DNA from: JBBRYK01 sp038237665
GTDB taxonomy: Bacteria; Actinomycetota; Thermoleophilia; Gaiellales; Gaiellaceae
Assembly (NCBI GenBank): GCA_038237665.1
Contig: JBBRYK010000002.1
Location: 1 to 64,000, forward strand
Direction of reading: 5' to 3'
Length of the DNA: 64,000 nucleotides
Below the pieces are notes generated by a model. The model had not been told where the DNA came from and made no database searches. It saw nothing but the letters and a program-made list of their open reading frames with translations. Position 1 is the stretch's first letter; each line of letters starts with the position of its first letter. A program made the position numbers and the translations under genes. Positions 32,544 through 40,184 of this stretch are shown piece by piece.

Positions 32544-33338
32544 CTAGTGGGCAAAATGGTGCTTGAAACGCTTGAAGAACGTGCTTTCCGGCGGGGTCGC
32601 GAGTAGCGCATGCTCCTCGTCGAGTGCGACCGTGAAGCGTTCTCCCGGCTTCAGCTCGGCGAAGGCCTGACCGTCGGCGACCACGGTCATCCGGGCGTCT
32701 CGGGTCGCGTTGCTGACCATCAAGCCCTGGCCGCGCGGAACGACGAGGGGCCGAGCGTGCAGCGAGTGCGGCGCGACGAACGTCACGACCATCGCATCGA
32801 GGCCCCAAACGAGCACCGGCCCGCCGCCCGACAGGTTGTACGCCGTCGAGCCCGACGGCGTCGCGCAGATGATCCCGTCGCACGGTTGGACGCCGAGGTC
32901 CTCGCCGCCCACAGCCCAGCCCACCTCGATCATCCGACCGAGTGACGAGCTCGTGCCGACGACGTCGTTCAGCGCGGTTCGGCGCTCGGAGCCGATTTCG
33001 ACGACGAGGCTGGGCAGTTCGTGCACGACGTAGTCGCCCACCAGGACCCGTTTCAGCCCGGCCTCCAGTTCGTCGGGCCCAAACGAGGTCAGGAAGCCGA
33101 CGCGGCCGAAGTTCACTCCGAGCACCGGAACGCCGGCGCGGCCGAAGCGGTGCAGGGCCCCCAGCATCGTGCCGTCGCCGCCGAGGACGAGCGCGAGGTC
33201 GGGACTCCCCTCCTCGTCGACGATCTCCACGCCTGCCGCGCTTGCCACGGCGCGCACCGAGTCCAGGGCAGGGCCGAGGACCTTGTCGCTCCCGTTCGTG
33301 ACCAGCGTCAGACGGCTGATGCGCTCAGGCGACGGCAT
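32544..33338 (-). CDS. nadK: NAD kinase
   Basis: A 264-residue ATP- or polyphosphate-dependent NAD kinase. LVLGGDGTMLGALHRF carries the GGDGT motif; NDVVGTSS replaces the common NE(V/I) motif; and CDGIICATPSGSTAYNLSGGGPVL is the conserved substrate loop. I place the start at ATG 33338, which overlaps tlyA by 14 nt; upstream codons lack family similarity. It belongs to the tlyA-nadK-recN run conserved in Actinobacteria. Confidence 0.96.
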   Translation of the reverse strand: MPSPERISRLTLVTNGSDKVLGPALDSVRAVASAAGVEIVDEEGSPDLALVLGGDGTMLGALHRFGRAGVPVLGVNFGRVGFLTSFGPDELEAGLKRVLVGDYVVHELPSLVVEIGSERRTALNDVVGTSSSLGRMIEVGWAVGGEDLGVQPCDGIICATPSGSTAYNLSGGGPVLVWGLDAMVVTFVAPHSLHARPLVVPRGQGLMVSNATRDARMTVVADGQAFAELKPGERFTVALDEEHALLATPPESTFFKRFKHHFAH

Positions 33339-34092
33339 TGTCGATCCAGTCCTCGAGATCTGGCGGAAGGTGCGGCTGCAGGCGCTGGACGAGATGGAGG
33401 AAGAACTCACGATTGCCCTTAGGGCCCGGGAGCCCCGAGTCTACGACCCCCGCGACCTCGCCCTCCCACCGGAGCGCGGCCTCGGCGACCTCGCGGAGCA
33501 CGCGCCGGTGCACGCCCGCGTCGCGAACGACGCCGCCGCGCCCGACGTCGGCCCGTCCGGCCTCGAACTGGGGCTTGACGAGAACGAGCGCCTGCCACCC
33601 CGGTGCGGCCAGCGCGAGCGCCGGTGGCAGCGCCGTCCGCACCGAGATGAACGAGACGTCGCACACGACGAGCGCCGGGGCGAACGGCAGTTCAGCCAGG
33701 TGGCGGACGTTCATCCGCTCGAGCGCCGTCACCCGCGGGTCGCGCCGGAGGCGCTCGTGGAGCTGCCCGTAGCCGACGTCGAGCGCAACCACGCGCCGAG
33801 CGCCGGCCTGCAGCAGCACGTCGGTGAAGCCGCCGGTGGAGGCGCCGACGTCGAGGCAGTCGAGCCCGGCAGGATCGATCGCGAGACCCGCCAGCGCGTT
33901 GGCGAGCTTTTCCCCACCGCGCGAGACGAAGCGTGGCGGGTGGGCGACCTCGAGGTCGGCGGTGTCGTCGACCTGCTCGCCGGCCTTGGAGTGCCCGCGC
34001 ACTTTCCCCGCGAGGACGAGGGCCTGGGCCTGCGAGCGCGTTTCCGCCAGCCCGCGCTCCACGAGCAGCACGTCGAGGCGCTTCTTCACCAT
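33325..34092 (-). CDS. tlyA: TlyA family 2'-O-methyltransferase of 16S/23S rRNA
   Basis: A 255-residue protein with an N-terminal S4 RNA-binding domain (RLDVLLVERGLAETRSQAQALVLAGKV) and an FtsJ-like methyltransferase domain (LDVGASTGGFTDVLLQAGARRVVALDVG). TlyA methylates rRNA riboses, and in mycobacteria its loss gives capreomycin resistance; whether both rRNAs are targets here is unknown. Start is the ATG at 34092, 17 nt after the prenyl synthase stop. Confidence 0.96.
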   Translation of the reverse strand: MVKKRLDVLLVERGLAETRSQAQALVLAGKVRGHSKAGEQVDDTADLEVAHPPRFVSRGGEKLANALAGLAIDPAGLDCLDVGASTGGFTDVLLQAGARRVVALDVGYGQLHERLRRDPRVTALERMNVRHLAELPFAPALVVCDVSFISVRTALPPALALAAPGWQALVLVKPQFEAGRADVGRGGVVRDAGVHRRVLREVAEAALRWEGEVAGVVDSGLPGPKGNREFFLHLVQRLQPHLPPDLEDWIDNAVA

Positions 34093-34109
34093 GCGGCAGA
34101 GCGTAGGCG

Positions 34110-34880
34110 CTAAGAGGTGCGCACCGCGAGGCCGGAAACGATCCCGGCCAGCACAGACGTGTCCGCGTCGATGGCGCCGAGGCGCTCGTGGGCACGCTCG
34201 GCGGCCTGGCCGGAGAGCTCCCGGGCGCCGTCAGGCCCGTGCTCGAGCACGTAGCCGTCGCCGTCGAGGATGTCATCGACGATCTGGAAGAGGAGCCCGA
34301 GCTCGTCGCCGAAGGCACGCCAGGGCCCCTGCTCCCCGTCGGGAACGCCGACCGCGCCGAGCGCGAGCCCGACCGACGCCGAGAAGAGGCAGCCGGTCTT
34401 CAGCCGATGGAGTGCGGCGAGGTCGGCCGCGCCGCCCGCGAGATCGAGGTACTGGCCGCCGATCATTCCGAGCGTGGCCCTGGCGAGCTCGCGTGCGACC
34501 GCGGGCGTCTCGTACGAGCACGCGAGCCGGAAGGCCTCTCCCAGCAGCGCGTCGCCTGCCAGGACGCCGTTTGCCTCCCCGAAGCGCGCCCAGGTGCTCG
34601 GCACGCCCCGGCGGATCTCGTCGTTGTCGAGCGCCGGCAGGTCGTCGTGGACGAGCGAGAAGTTGTGGACCAGCTCGAGGGCTGCCGCAGCCGGCAGCAC
34701 GTGCTCGGGCTCACCGCCGGCCGCCTCCCCGGTCGCGAGGCAGATGACGGGCCTGATTCGCTTCCCGCCCCCGGCGAGGGCATACCGCACCGCCTCCTCC
34801 AGCCCTAAGAGCTCGGGCGTCAGCGCCAGGTCGTCGAGGTACTCCTCGACGACCTGCAGCAGCTCCTCCGGGGTGTGCAA
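34110..34880 (-). CDS. polyprenyl (farnesyl/geranylgeranyl) diphosphate synthase
   Basis: A 256-residue trans-prenyltransferase. The first Asp-rich motif is DDLPALDNDEIRRG and the second is QIVDDILDGDG. The DDLPxxD form and the position before tlyA point to an IspA-like farnesyl or geranylgeranyl diphosphate synthase. The start is a TTG that abuts the stop of the upstream small gene. No dxs gene is between it and tlyA, unlike many other bacteria. Chain length is not certain. Confidence 0.93.
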   Translation of the reverse strand: MHTPEELLQVVEEYLDDLALTPELLGLEEAVRYALAGGGKRIRPVICLATGEAAGGEPEHVLPAAAALELVHNFSLVHDDLPALDNDEIRRGVPSTWARFGEANGVLAGDALLGEAFRLACSYETPAVARELARATLGMIGGQYLDLAGGAADLAALHRLKTGCLFSASVGLALGAVGVPDGEQGPWRAFGDELGLLFQIVDDILDGDGYVLEHGPDGARELSGQAAERAHERLGAIDADTSVLAGIVSGLAVRTS

Positions 34881-35078
34881 CTAGGTTCCGGCCTCCCTTC
34901 GCGCCTGTTCGATCGCGCCCTCGATCTCACGTGCGATCTCCGCCAGCTCCTGCATGATCTCGATCGCCTGCTCGGGATCCTGCGTCGCCTCGAGTCTGGC
35001 ACGGGTCTGCTCGAGCCGCTGGAGCAGCTCTTCCGCCCGCCGGAGCGAGCCCTCGGCGTGTCCGAGCTCTTCGCTCAC
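34881..35078 (-). CDS. 65-residue helical protein in the xseB position
   Basis: A short, nearly all-helical acidic protein (LRRAEELLQRLEQTRARLEA, then QAIEIMQELAEIAREIEG). It overlaps nusB by 4 nt (GTGA) and abuts the prenyl synthase start, exactly where xseB (exonuclease VII small subunit) is found in many bacteria. The usual xseB signature (LEEIVxxLExGxLxLEExLxxYExG) is not visible, and xseA is absent here. It could be a divergent XseB or an unrelated coiled coil. Confidence 0.6.
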   Translation of the reverse strand: MSEELGHAEGSLRRAEELLQRLEQTRARLEATQDPEQAIEIMQELAEIAREIEGAIEQARREAGT

Positions 35079-35455
35079 GCCACTCGCTCCCGGAGGATCC
35101 GCCCGAGAATCCCGTTCACGAGCCGCCCGGCGTCCTCCGACGCGTAGCGCTTGGCCAGCTGCACCGCCTCGTTGACGACCACCTCCGCCGGAACCTCTCC
35201 GGCATCGAGCTCGTGCAGGGCGACCCGGAGGACGTTCCGCTCGAGCGCGCCCAGCCGGCCTGAGGGCCAGCCCGTCGACACCTCCGTGATGCGGCGGTCG
35301 AGTTCCTCGGCGCTTTCTGCGACGGCCTCGGCAACGCTGCGCGCATACTCGTCGACCTCACCCTCGTAGAGCGAAGCGAGCGGCTGCCCCGTGAGGTCCC
35401 ACTGGTAGAGGACGAAGAGCGCGGTCCGGCGTGCTGCGCGGCGGCTGATCGCCAT
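35075..35455 (-). CDS. nusB: transcription antitermination factor NusB
   Basis: A 126-residue all-helical RNA-binding protein for rRNA antitermination. RRAARRTALFVLYQWDLTG is the standard N-terminus, and LERNVLRVALHELDAGEVPAEVVVNEAVQLAKRY with the C-terminal VNGILGRILRE is diagnostic. Start ATG 35455 overlaps the Asp23 gene stop by 1 nt (TAATG). The order efp-accB-accC-asp23-nusB resembles that in Firmicutes as well as Actinobacteria. Confidence 0.96.
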   Translation of the reverse strand: MAISRRAARRTALFVLYQWDLTGQPLASLYEGEVDEYARSVAEAVAESAEELDRRITEVSTGWPSGRLGALERNVLRVALHELDAGEVPAEVVVNEAVQLAKRYASEDAGRLVNGILGRILRERVA

Positions 35456-35757
35456 TACCCCTCGAGCTCCTCGACGGACACGTCCACGGCGTCCACCTCG
35501 ACCTCGAGCATCTGCCGGAGCGCCTCGGCCACGTGCTCCTGAACAGCCTCGCCCAGCTCGGCGAGCTGGGCGCCGTAAGGCGCCGTCACCTCGAGCGATA
35601 CACGGCAGCGCCCGTCTGCGATCTGCACGTCGAGCCCACGACGGGGCCGGCGCAGCCGGACGCCCTCGACGGCCTCGGCCGCGTGTCCGATCAGCTGCTG
35701 GAGCGCCGAAGGGGTGATTGCGATCTCGCCCTCGGGTGTCTTGACGAGCGTGCTCAT
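35455..35757 (-). CDS. Asp23/Gls24 family envelope stress protein
   Basis: A 100-residue protein: EGEIAITPSALQQLIGHAAEAVEGV followed by an alternating beta region (LDVQIADGRCRVSLEVTAPYG) and a final helix plus strand with LAELGEAVQEHVAEALRQML. This is the Asp23/DUF322 pattern. It overlaps accC by 4 nt and nusB by 1 nt. Members in this genomic position are usual between accC and nusB, but their role there is not known. Confidence 0.9.
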   Translation of the reverse strand: MSTLVKTPEGEIAITPSALQQLIGHAAEAVEGVRLRRPRRGLDVQIADGRCRVSLEVTAPYGAQLAELGEAVQEHVAEALRQMLEVEVDAVDVSVEELEG

Positions 35758-37097
35758 GCCGCCACCAGCCCGATCTCCGCGAGGTACTCGGTCGAGTACT
35801 CGCCGCTCCTGAATCCTCTGCTCGAGAGGACGTCGACGGCGGTCGGAATCGTTGTCGGCACACCCGCCACCTCGAACTCGGCGAGCGCGCGCAGCGCGCG
35901 GCTGATCGCCTCCGGTCGAGACTCGTCCCAGACGATCAGCTTCGCCAGCAGCGAGTCGTAGTGCGGCGGGACGACCGCCCCCTCGACGATGTGCGTATCG
36001 GTTCGAACGCCCGGGCCGAGCGCCGGCCGGAAACGCTCGATCACACCCGGCACCGGCAGGAAGTCGCGCTCCGGGTCCTCGGCATTGACTCGAATCTCGA
36101 TCGCGTGGCCGGCGCGCCGTGCCCGGCCGGTCTGCCGGAGCAGCTCGCCCGACGCGATGCGCAGCTGCTCCCGGACCAGGTCGATTCCGGTGACGAGCTC
36201 GCTGACCGGGTGCTCCACCTGCAGGCGGGCATTGAGCTCGATGAAGTAGAAGGCGCCGTCGGCCGCGAGCAGGAACTCGAAGGTGCCGGCGTTGCGATAG
36301 TCGAGCGCCCGCGAGGCCCGCTCCGCTGCGGCCTCCATCTCCTCTCGCGTCTCCGGTGTGAGCGCCGGGGAGGGCGACTCCTCGATCAGCTTCTGGTGAC
36401 GGCGCTGGATCGAACACTCCCGCTCGCCGAGCGTGAGCACGCCCCCCTGACCGTCGGCCAGCACCTGGATCTCCACGTGCCGGGCGGGCGAGATCGCCTT
36501 CTCGAGGTAGAGCGTGCCGTCACCGAACGCAGCATCCGCCTCGGCCGTGGCCGAGGAAAAGGCGCCGTCGAGCTCGTCCGGCCCGTCGACGAGCCGCATC
36601 CCGCGCCCGCCGCCGCCCGCCGAGGCCTTGAGCAGCACCGGATAGCCGAGGTCCTCCGCGATCCGGCGGGCTTCGTCGACGCCGGAGAGCGCCTCCGTTC
36701 CCGGGACGATCGGCACGCCGGCCGCGAGGAGCTCGGCCTTGGCGCGAACCTTGTCACCCGCGCGCTCCATCGTTTCCGCACTCGGACCGATGAAGACCCG
36801 GTCGTTGGCGGAGCAGGCCCGCACGAACTCGAAGTTCTCGGCGAGAAAGCCCCACCCGGGATGGATCGCGTCGCACTCCGTGATCTCGGCGGCCGCGATC
36901 ACCGACGGGATGTTCAGATAGCTCGCGGCAGCCGGCGGCGGGCCGATGCAGACGGAGCGGTCGGCGAGCCTGGTGTGCAGCGAGCCGGCGTCGGCGGTCG
37001 AGTAGATCGCGACGGCTTCGACGCCCAGCTCGTGCAGCGCCCGGATCACGCGAACGGCGACCTCACCGCGATTCGCCACTAGAACTCGATTGAACAC
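35754..37097 (-). CDS. accC: biotin carboxylase subunit of acetyl-CoA (or acyl-CoA) carboxylase
   Basis: A 447-residue biotin carboxylase that uses ATP and bicarbonate to carboxylate the biotin on its carrier. It opens FNRVLVANRGEVAVRVIRAL; the glycine-rich ATP-grasp loop is KASAGGGGRGMRLV; EIQVLADGQGGVLTLGERECSIQRRHQKLIEE and FIELNARLQVEHPVSE carry the catalytic residues. Start is GTG 37097, 4 nt after the stop of the biotin-carrier fusion gene, its evident partner. The C-terminal 40 residues are normal length. Confidence 0.97.
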   Translation of the reverse strand: MFNRVLVANRGEVAVRVIRALHELGVEAVAIYSTADAGSLHTRLADRSVCIGPPPAAASYLNIPSVIAAAEITECDAIHPGWGFLAENFEFVRACSANDRVFIGPSAETMERAGDKVRAKAELLAAGVPIVPGTEALSGVDEARRIAEDLGYPVLLKASAGGGGRGMRLVDGPDELDGAFSSATAEADAAFGDGTLYLEKAISPARHVEIQVLADGQGGVLTLGERECSIQRRHQKLIEESPSPALTPETREEMEAAAERASRALDYRNAGTFEFLLAADGAFYFIELNARLQVEHPVSELVTGIDLVREQLRIASGELLRQTGRARRAGHAIEIRVNAEDPERDFLPVPGVIERFRPALGPGVRTDTHIVEGAVVPPHYDSLLAKLIVWDESRPEAISRALRALAEFEVAGVPTTIPTAVDVLSSRGFRSGEYSTEYLAEIGLVAA

Positions 37098-37101
37098 CGG
37101 C

Positions 37102-38922
37102 TTAGACGGTGTCGAGTGGTCGCCCGTTGACCGGCTCGAGCTCGAAGAGGAGTTGGCCGAACTCGACCGGGCTCGCGTTGTCGACGTGCACCGCACGCAC
37201 GATCGCCTCGGCATCCGCCTTGACCTCGTTCATCAGCTTCATCGCCTCGAGGATGCAGAGCGTCTGGCCGGTTGCGACCGGGTCGCCGACCTCCACGAAC
37301 GGCGGCGCCCCCGGGTAGGGCGCGCGGTAGAACGTGCCGACCATCGGCGCCTCGACCCGAACGACCCCGTCGGTCGCCGCCGGCGCGACGGGGAGGCTCC
37401 TCGGCTCGTACGAACCCGGGACAGCGGACGCGGCCGGAAGCTCGGGGGTTTCCTCGGTCCGCCGCACGGTGACACGCAGCCCCGACGCCGGATCCTCGAC
37501 GGTCATCTCCGCGACCCCGGACTGCTGGACGATCTCGACGATGTCCCGAATCTGGCTCGCGCGGCGCTGGTCGACGCCGTCGGCCACGAAGGAGTCCTCG
37601 TCGCCGCTCGCGCGGCGGCGAATCGCCTGGAGCAGCGGCTCGGCCTCGGCGCCGAAGAGCGCGAGCAGGAGCAGCTCCTCCTCACTCGCCGCGAGGCCTT
37701 CGGCGTCTTCGCGCACCTCCTCGAGGTCGCGGACCGGCTCCTCGGGCGGAATGCCCTGCATGATCAGCTCGACCGCGCGCTTGGCGGTCGGGTCGACGGG
37801 CGCCGGCGGCGTGCCCCAACGTCCTTCGATCAGGGCTCGAAACTCGTCGATCACGGTCTGGTAGCGGTTCGCGGAGAGCACGTTCAACAGCGCCTGCTGC
37901 GCGAGCACCTGCCCGATCGGCGCGGCCAGTGGGGGCCAGCCGGCCTCGGCGCGAATGCGGAGGAGCTCGTCGAGCACCTCGTCGATGCGGTCGCCCGCCG
38001 TGTGCGCGCGCAGGTGCGTGTCCAGCGCGGCGACCAGGCCGACGGGCAGCTCGAATTGGGCTGCGCGCACTGCGATCCGCGGGGCAAGCGGCTGCGGGGG
38101 GTCGTCACCGATGTATTCGTCGACGAGGTCGGCCGCGCGCCAGAGCGTGTCGACGTCGATCGACGGCGAATGGCCGAGCCCTTCGAGCGCCTGGGCGAGC
38201 CCCTCCCCCGAGACGCGGTGCAGGATCAGCGCGACCGGGTAGATCGTGCAGGCAATCAGGTCCGCGCCGGCGCGGGCTGCCTCGAGCGACGACGCGAGGG
38301 CGTTCCCGGCCGACCCCTGGCAGTAGAGGCCGACGGGCAATCCGCTGGCTTCGGTCAGGGCCTCGACGAGCTCGCGGGCCCGGTGAGGCTCGAGCGATCC
38401 GGACGGGTCGTGCAGGAGAACCCGCGCCGCCCCCAACTCGGGTAGGCGGCGAGCCGCCTCGGCGAGCACGTCGGTCTCACCGGTGCGGCCCGGGCTGAAG
38501 ACCAGACCGGCCTCGAACTCGCGCTCCGAGGCCTGGATCGCCTCGCTCGCCTCGCGCAGGTTCGAGACGTCGTTGAGCGGATCGTGCAGGCGGAAAACGT
38601 CGATCCCGCTCTCGGCGGCCGAGGCGACGAAACGGCGCGCGAAATCACCGCCGACGGGATGCGAGCCGACGAGGAAACGGCCGCGGAGCGCCATACCGAG
38701 CGGGGTCCTCGTCCGGCCCTTGAGCGCGCGGACACGCTCCCACGGGCTCTCGACGCCGCGGCGCACCGCCGAGTCGAAAACCCCGCCGCCCGAGACCTCG
38801 AGGTAGGCGAAGCCGGCGGTGTCGAGGATCTCGGCCAGGTCGAGCACCGCAGCGGTCGGCAGCCGTCCGGCCAGCGGTTCCTGGCTCAGCAAACGGATCG
38901 TCGTGTCGACGAGCGCGGTCAC
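37102..38922 (-). CDS. biotin carboxyl carrier protein fused to a degenerate carboxyltransferase domain
   Basis: A 606-residue fusion in the accB position. Residues 455-606 are a full AccB-like carrier: IRDIVEIVQQSGVAEMTVED, a Pro/Ala linker and the biotinyl site EAMKLM with K562. Residues 1-390 have the overall order of PycB/OadA carboxyltransferases (DTTIR, VFDSAVRRGVESPWERVRAL, LNVLSANRYQTV). However, the catalytic places are altered: RDAHQS is RLLSQE, the carbamyl-Lys motif IKDMAG is LLHDPSG, the H-x-H loop is LYCQGSAG, and PTPSS is PLAAPIG. The carboxyltransferase part is probably a scaffold. It precedes accC by 4 nt. Confidence 0.85.
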   Translation of the reverse strand: MTALVDTTIRLLSQEPLAGRLPTAAVLDLAEILDTAGFAYLEVSGGGVFDSAVRRGVESPWERVRALKGRTRTPLGMALRGRFLVGSHPVGGDFARRFVASAAESGIDVFRLHDPLNDVSNLREASEAIQASEREFEAGLVFSPGRTGETDVLAEAARRLPELGAARVLLHDPSGSLEPHRARELVEALTEASGLPVGLYCQGSAGNALASSLEAARAGADLIACTIYPVALILHRVSGEGLAQALEGLGHSPSIDVDTLWRAADLVDEYIGDDPPQPLAPRIAVRAAQFELPVGLVAALDTHLRAHTAGDRIDEVLDELLRIRAEAGWPPLAAPIGQVLAQQALLNVLSANRYQTVIDEFRALIEGRWGTPPAPVDPTAKRAVELIMQGIPPEEPVRDLEEVREDAEGLAASEEELLLLALFGAEAEPLLQAIRRRASGDEDSFVADGVDQRRASQIRDIVEIVQQSGVAEMTVEDPASGLRVTVRRTEETPELPAASAVPGSYEPRSLPVAPAATDGVVRVEAPMVGTFYRAPYPGAPPFVEVGDPVATGQTLCILEAMKLMNEVKADAEAIVRAVHVDNASPVEFGQLLFELEPVNGRPLDTV

Positions 38923-38950
38923 GCAGGGACCTTAGCGCCGCCCGGTCTCG

Positions 38951-39019
38951 GAGACAGTCTCAGTCTGGCTCGGTGCCAGGCTCGGTGCCAGGCACCCGCT
39001 TGGCCTCAAAGACAGTCTT
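38951..39019. repeat. cluster of short palindromes and a 12-bp tandem repeat
   Basis: The gap contains GAGAC-A-GTCTC (38951-38961), a 12-bp unit GGCTCGGTGCCA repeated twice (38967-38978 and 38979-38990), GGTGCC-A-GGCACC (38984-38996) and AAGAC-A-GTCTT (39009-39019). The last covers part of the stop codon of the 2H phosphoesterase gene. The region sits before the biotin-carrier fusion gene. They resemble the odd-length palindromes at 3425 and 48785. Transcription termination or a repeat family are both possible. Confidence 0.5.
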
Positions 39020-39536
39020 AGAGACGAGGCGTCAGCGGGACGCGTTCGAGGACCGTCCACGGCTGAAGCACGGTCGTTCTGGACGCTGGGACGCGGCAGA
39101 GGAGTACCTCCTCGACGCGCTGGGTTCCGAGCTCGGCGGCCCGGATTTCAGAGAGCGCCTCGCGGAGAGCGTTAGGCGGCGTCGGCTCCCGCACGTAGCC
39201 GAGCGTCAGATGTGCCAGCGGGCCGTCGTGCCCGAGCGCCTCCGCCAGCTCACGTGGACCCTCCCCGGCCACCTCGGCAATGACCGCCTCGTGGAAGCAG
39301 TTGATCCCGCCATAGCCCATCTCGAACTGCGGAACGCCCGCAGCATCGCCACCGGCGTCGCCGAGCCCGAGCGTGACGTGCATGAAGTGGCTCGGCGTAG
39401 GGACGATCCAGTCCAGGTGCGCGAACGCCCGCTGGGCCGCGACCGCCGCAGCCTTTACCTGGGCGGACGGCTCGATCAGCCACACGTCGAGCGTCGCCGC
39501 CTCGTCCTCGGGCAGACGCTCGTAGAAGCTCTCCAT
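39018..39536 (-). CDS. 2H phosphoesterase / 2'-5' RNA ligase family protein
   Basis: A 172-residue protein with the two HxT motifs that define the superfamily, FMHVTLGLG and LAHLTLGYV, about 95 residues apart. LigT-like members open cyclic phosphates or hydrolyse nucleotide 2'-phosphodiesters. The ATG at 39536 is the first canonical start, but the same frame reads on upstream to the efp stop and encodes plausible protein (VTFEEAWAVFLARDEP), so the true start may be a non-canonical codon near 39599. It follows efp. Confidence 0.88.
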   Translation of the reverse strand: MESFYERLPEDEAATLDVWLIEPSAQVKAAAVAAQRAFAHLDWIVPTPSHFMHVTLGLGDAGGDAAGVPQFEMGYGGINCFHEAVIAEVAGEGPRELAEALGHDGPLAHLTLGYVREPTPPNALREALSEIRAAELGTQRVEEVLLCRVPASRTTVLQPWTVLERVPLTPRL

Positions 39537-39602
39537 CGGTTCGTCCCGAGCGAGAAAGACCGCCCAGGCCTCCTCGAACGTTACGAACAGCCGGCCGATG
39601 GC

Positions 39603-40169
39603 TCAGGCGCGAGAGATGTAGCGCCCCTCGCGGGGGTCGACCTTGATTCGATCGCCGGAGTTGACGAAGAGGGGGACCTGCACGACGGCGCCCGTCTCCA
39701 GGGTCGCCGGCTTGGTCACGTTCGAGACCGTGTCGCCCTTCACGCCCGACTCCGTCTCCGTGATCGTCAGCTCGACCGATGCAGGCAGCTGCACCCCGGA
39801 GGGCTTGCCGTTGACCGCGAGCACCTGGACGGTCGACGACGGCTGCATGTAGGTGAGCTCCTCGGCGAGCTCCGCCCTCGGAACGGCGAACTGCTCGTAG
39901 GTCTTCTCGTCCATGAAGTGCGCCTCGGTGCCGTCCTCGTAGAGGAACTGCACGTTCTTGACCTCCGTGTGGACACGGGGGAACTTCTCCCCTGCCCGGA
40001 AGGTTTTGTCGACGACGGCGCCGCTTTCCAGGGCCCTCAGCTTCGTGCGGACGAACGCTCCGCCCTTGCCCGGCTTGACGTGCTGGAACTCGATGATCCG
40101 CCAGACCGAGCCGTCGAGCTCGATGTGCATCCCGTTCTTGAACTGGTTGGTGTTGACGACGTCGGCCAT
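39603..40169 (-). CDS. efp: translation elongation factor P
   Basis: A 188-residue EF-P that relieves ribosome stalling on polyproline. The KOW-like N-terminus ADVVNTNQFKNGMHIELDGSVWRIIEFQHVKPGKGGAFVR carries the tip loop PGKGG with a Lys at the modification place, as in unmodified actinobacterial EF-Ps. Two OB domains follow. No epmA or epmB gene is in the window. It is next to pepP (16 nt upstream) and followed by the 2H phosphoesterase frame. Confidence 0.98.
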   Translation of the reverse strand: MADVVNTNQFKNGMHIELDGSVWRIIEFQHVKPGKGGAFVRTKLRALESGAVVDKTFRAGEKFPRVHTEVKNVQFLYEDGTEAHFMDEKTYEQFAVPRAELAEELTYMQPSSTVQVLAVNGKPSGVQLPASVELTITETESGVKGDTVSNVTKPATLETGAVVQVPLFVNSGDRIKVDPREGRYISRA

Positions 40170-40184
40170 ACGGGGGTCGCCAGC

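Noticed and set aside
32467..32883. Extended recN start
   Set aside because: Upstream codons overlap nadK in another frame and do not resemble RecN, which begins at LIRLRIENLVL.
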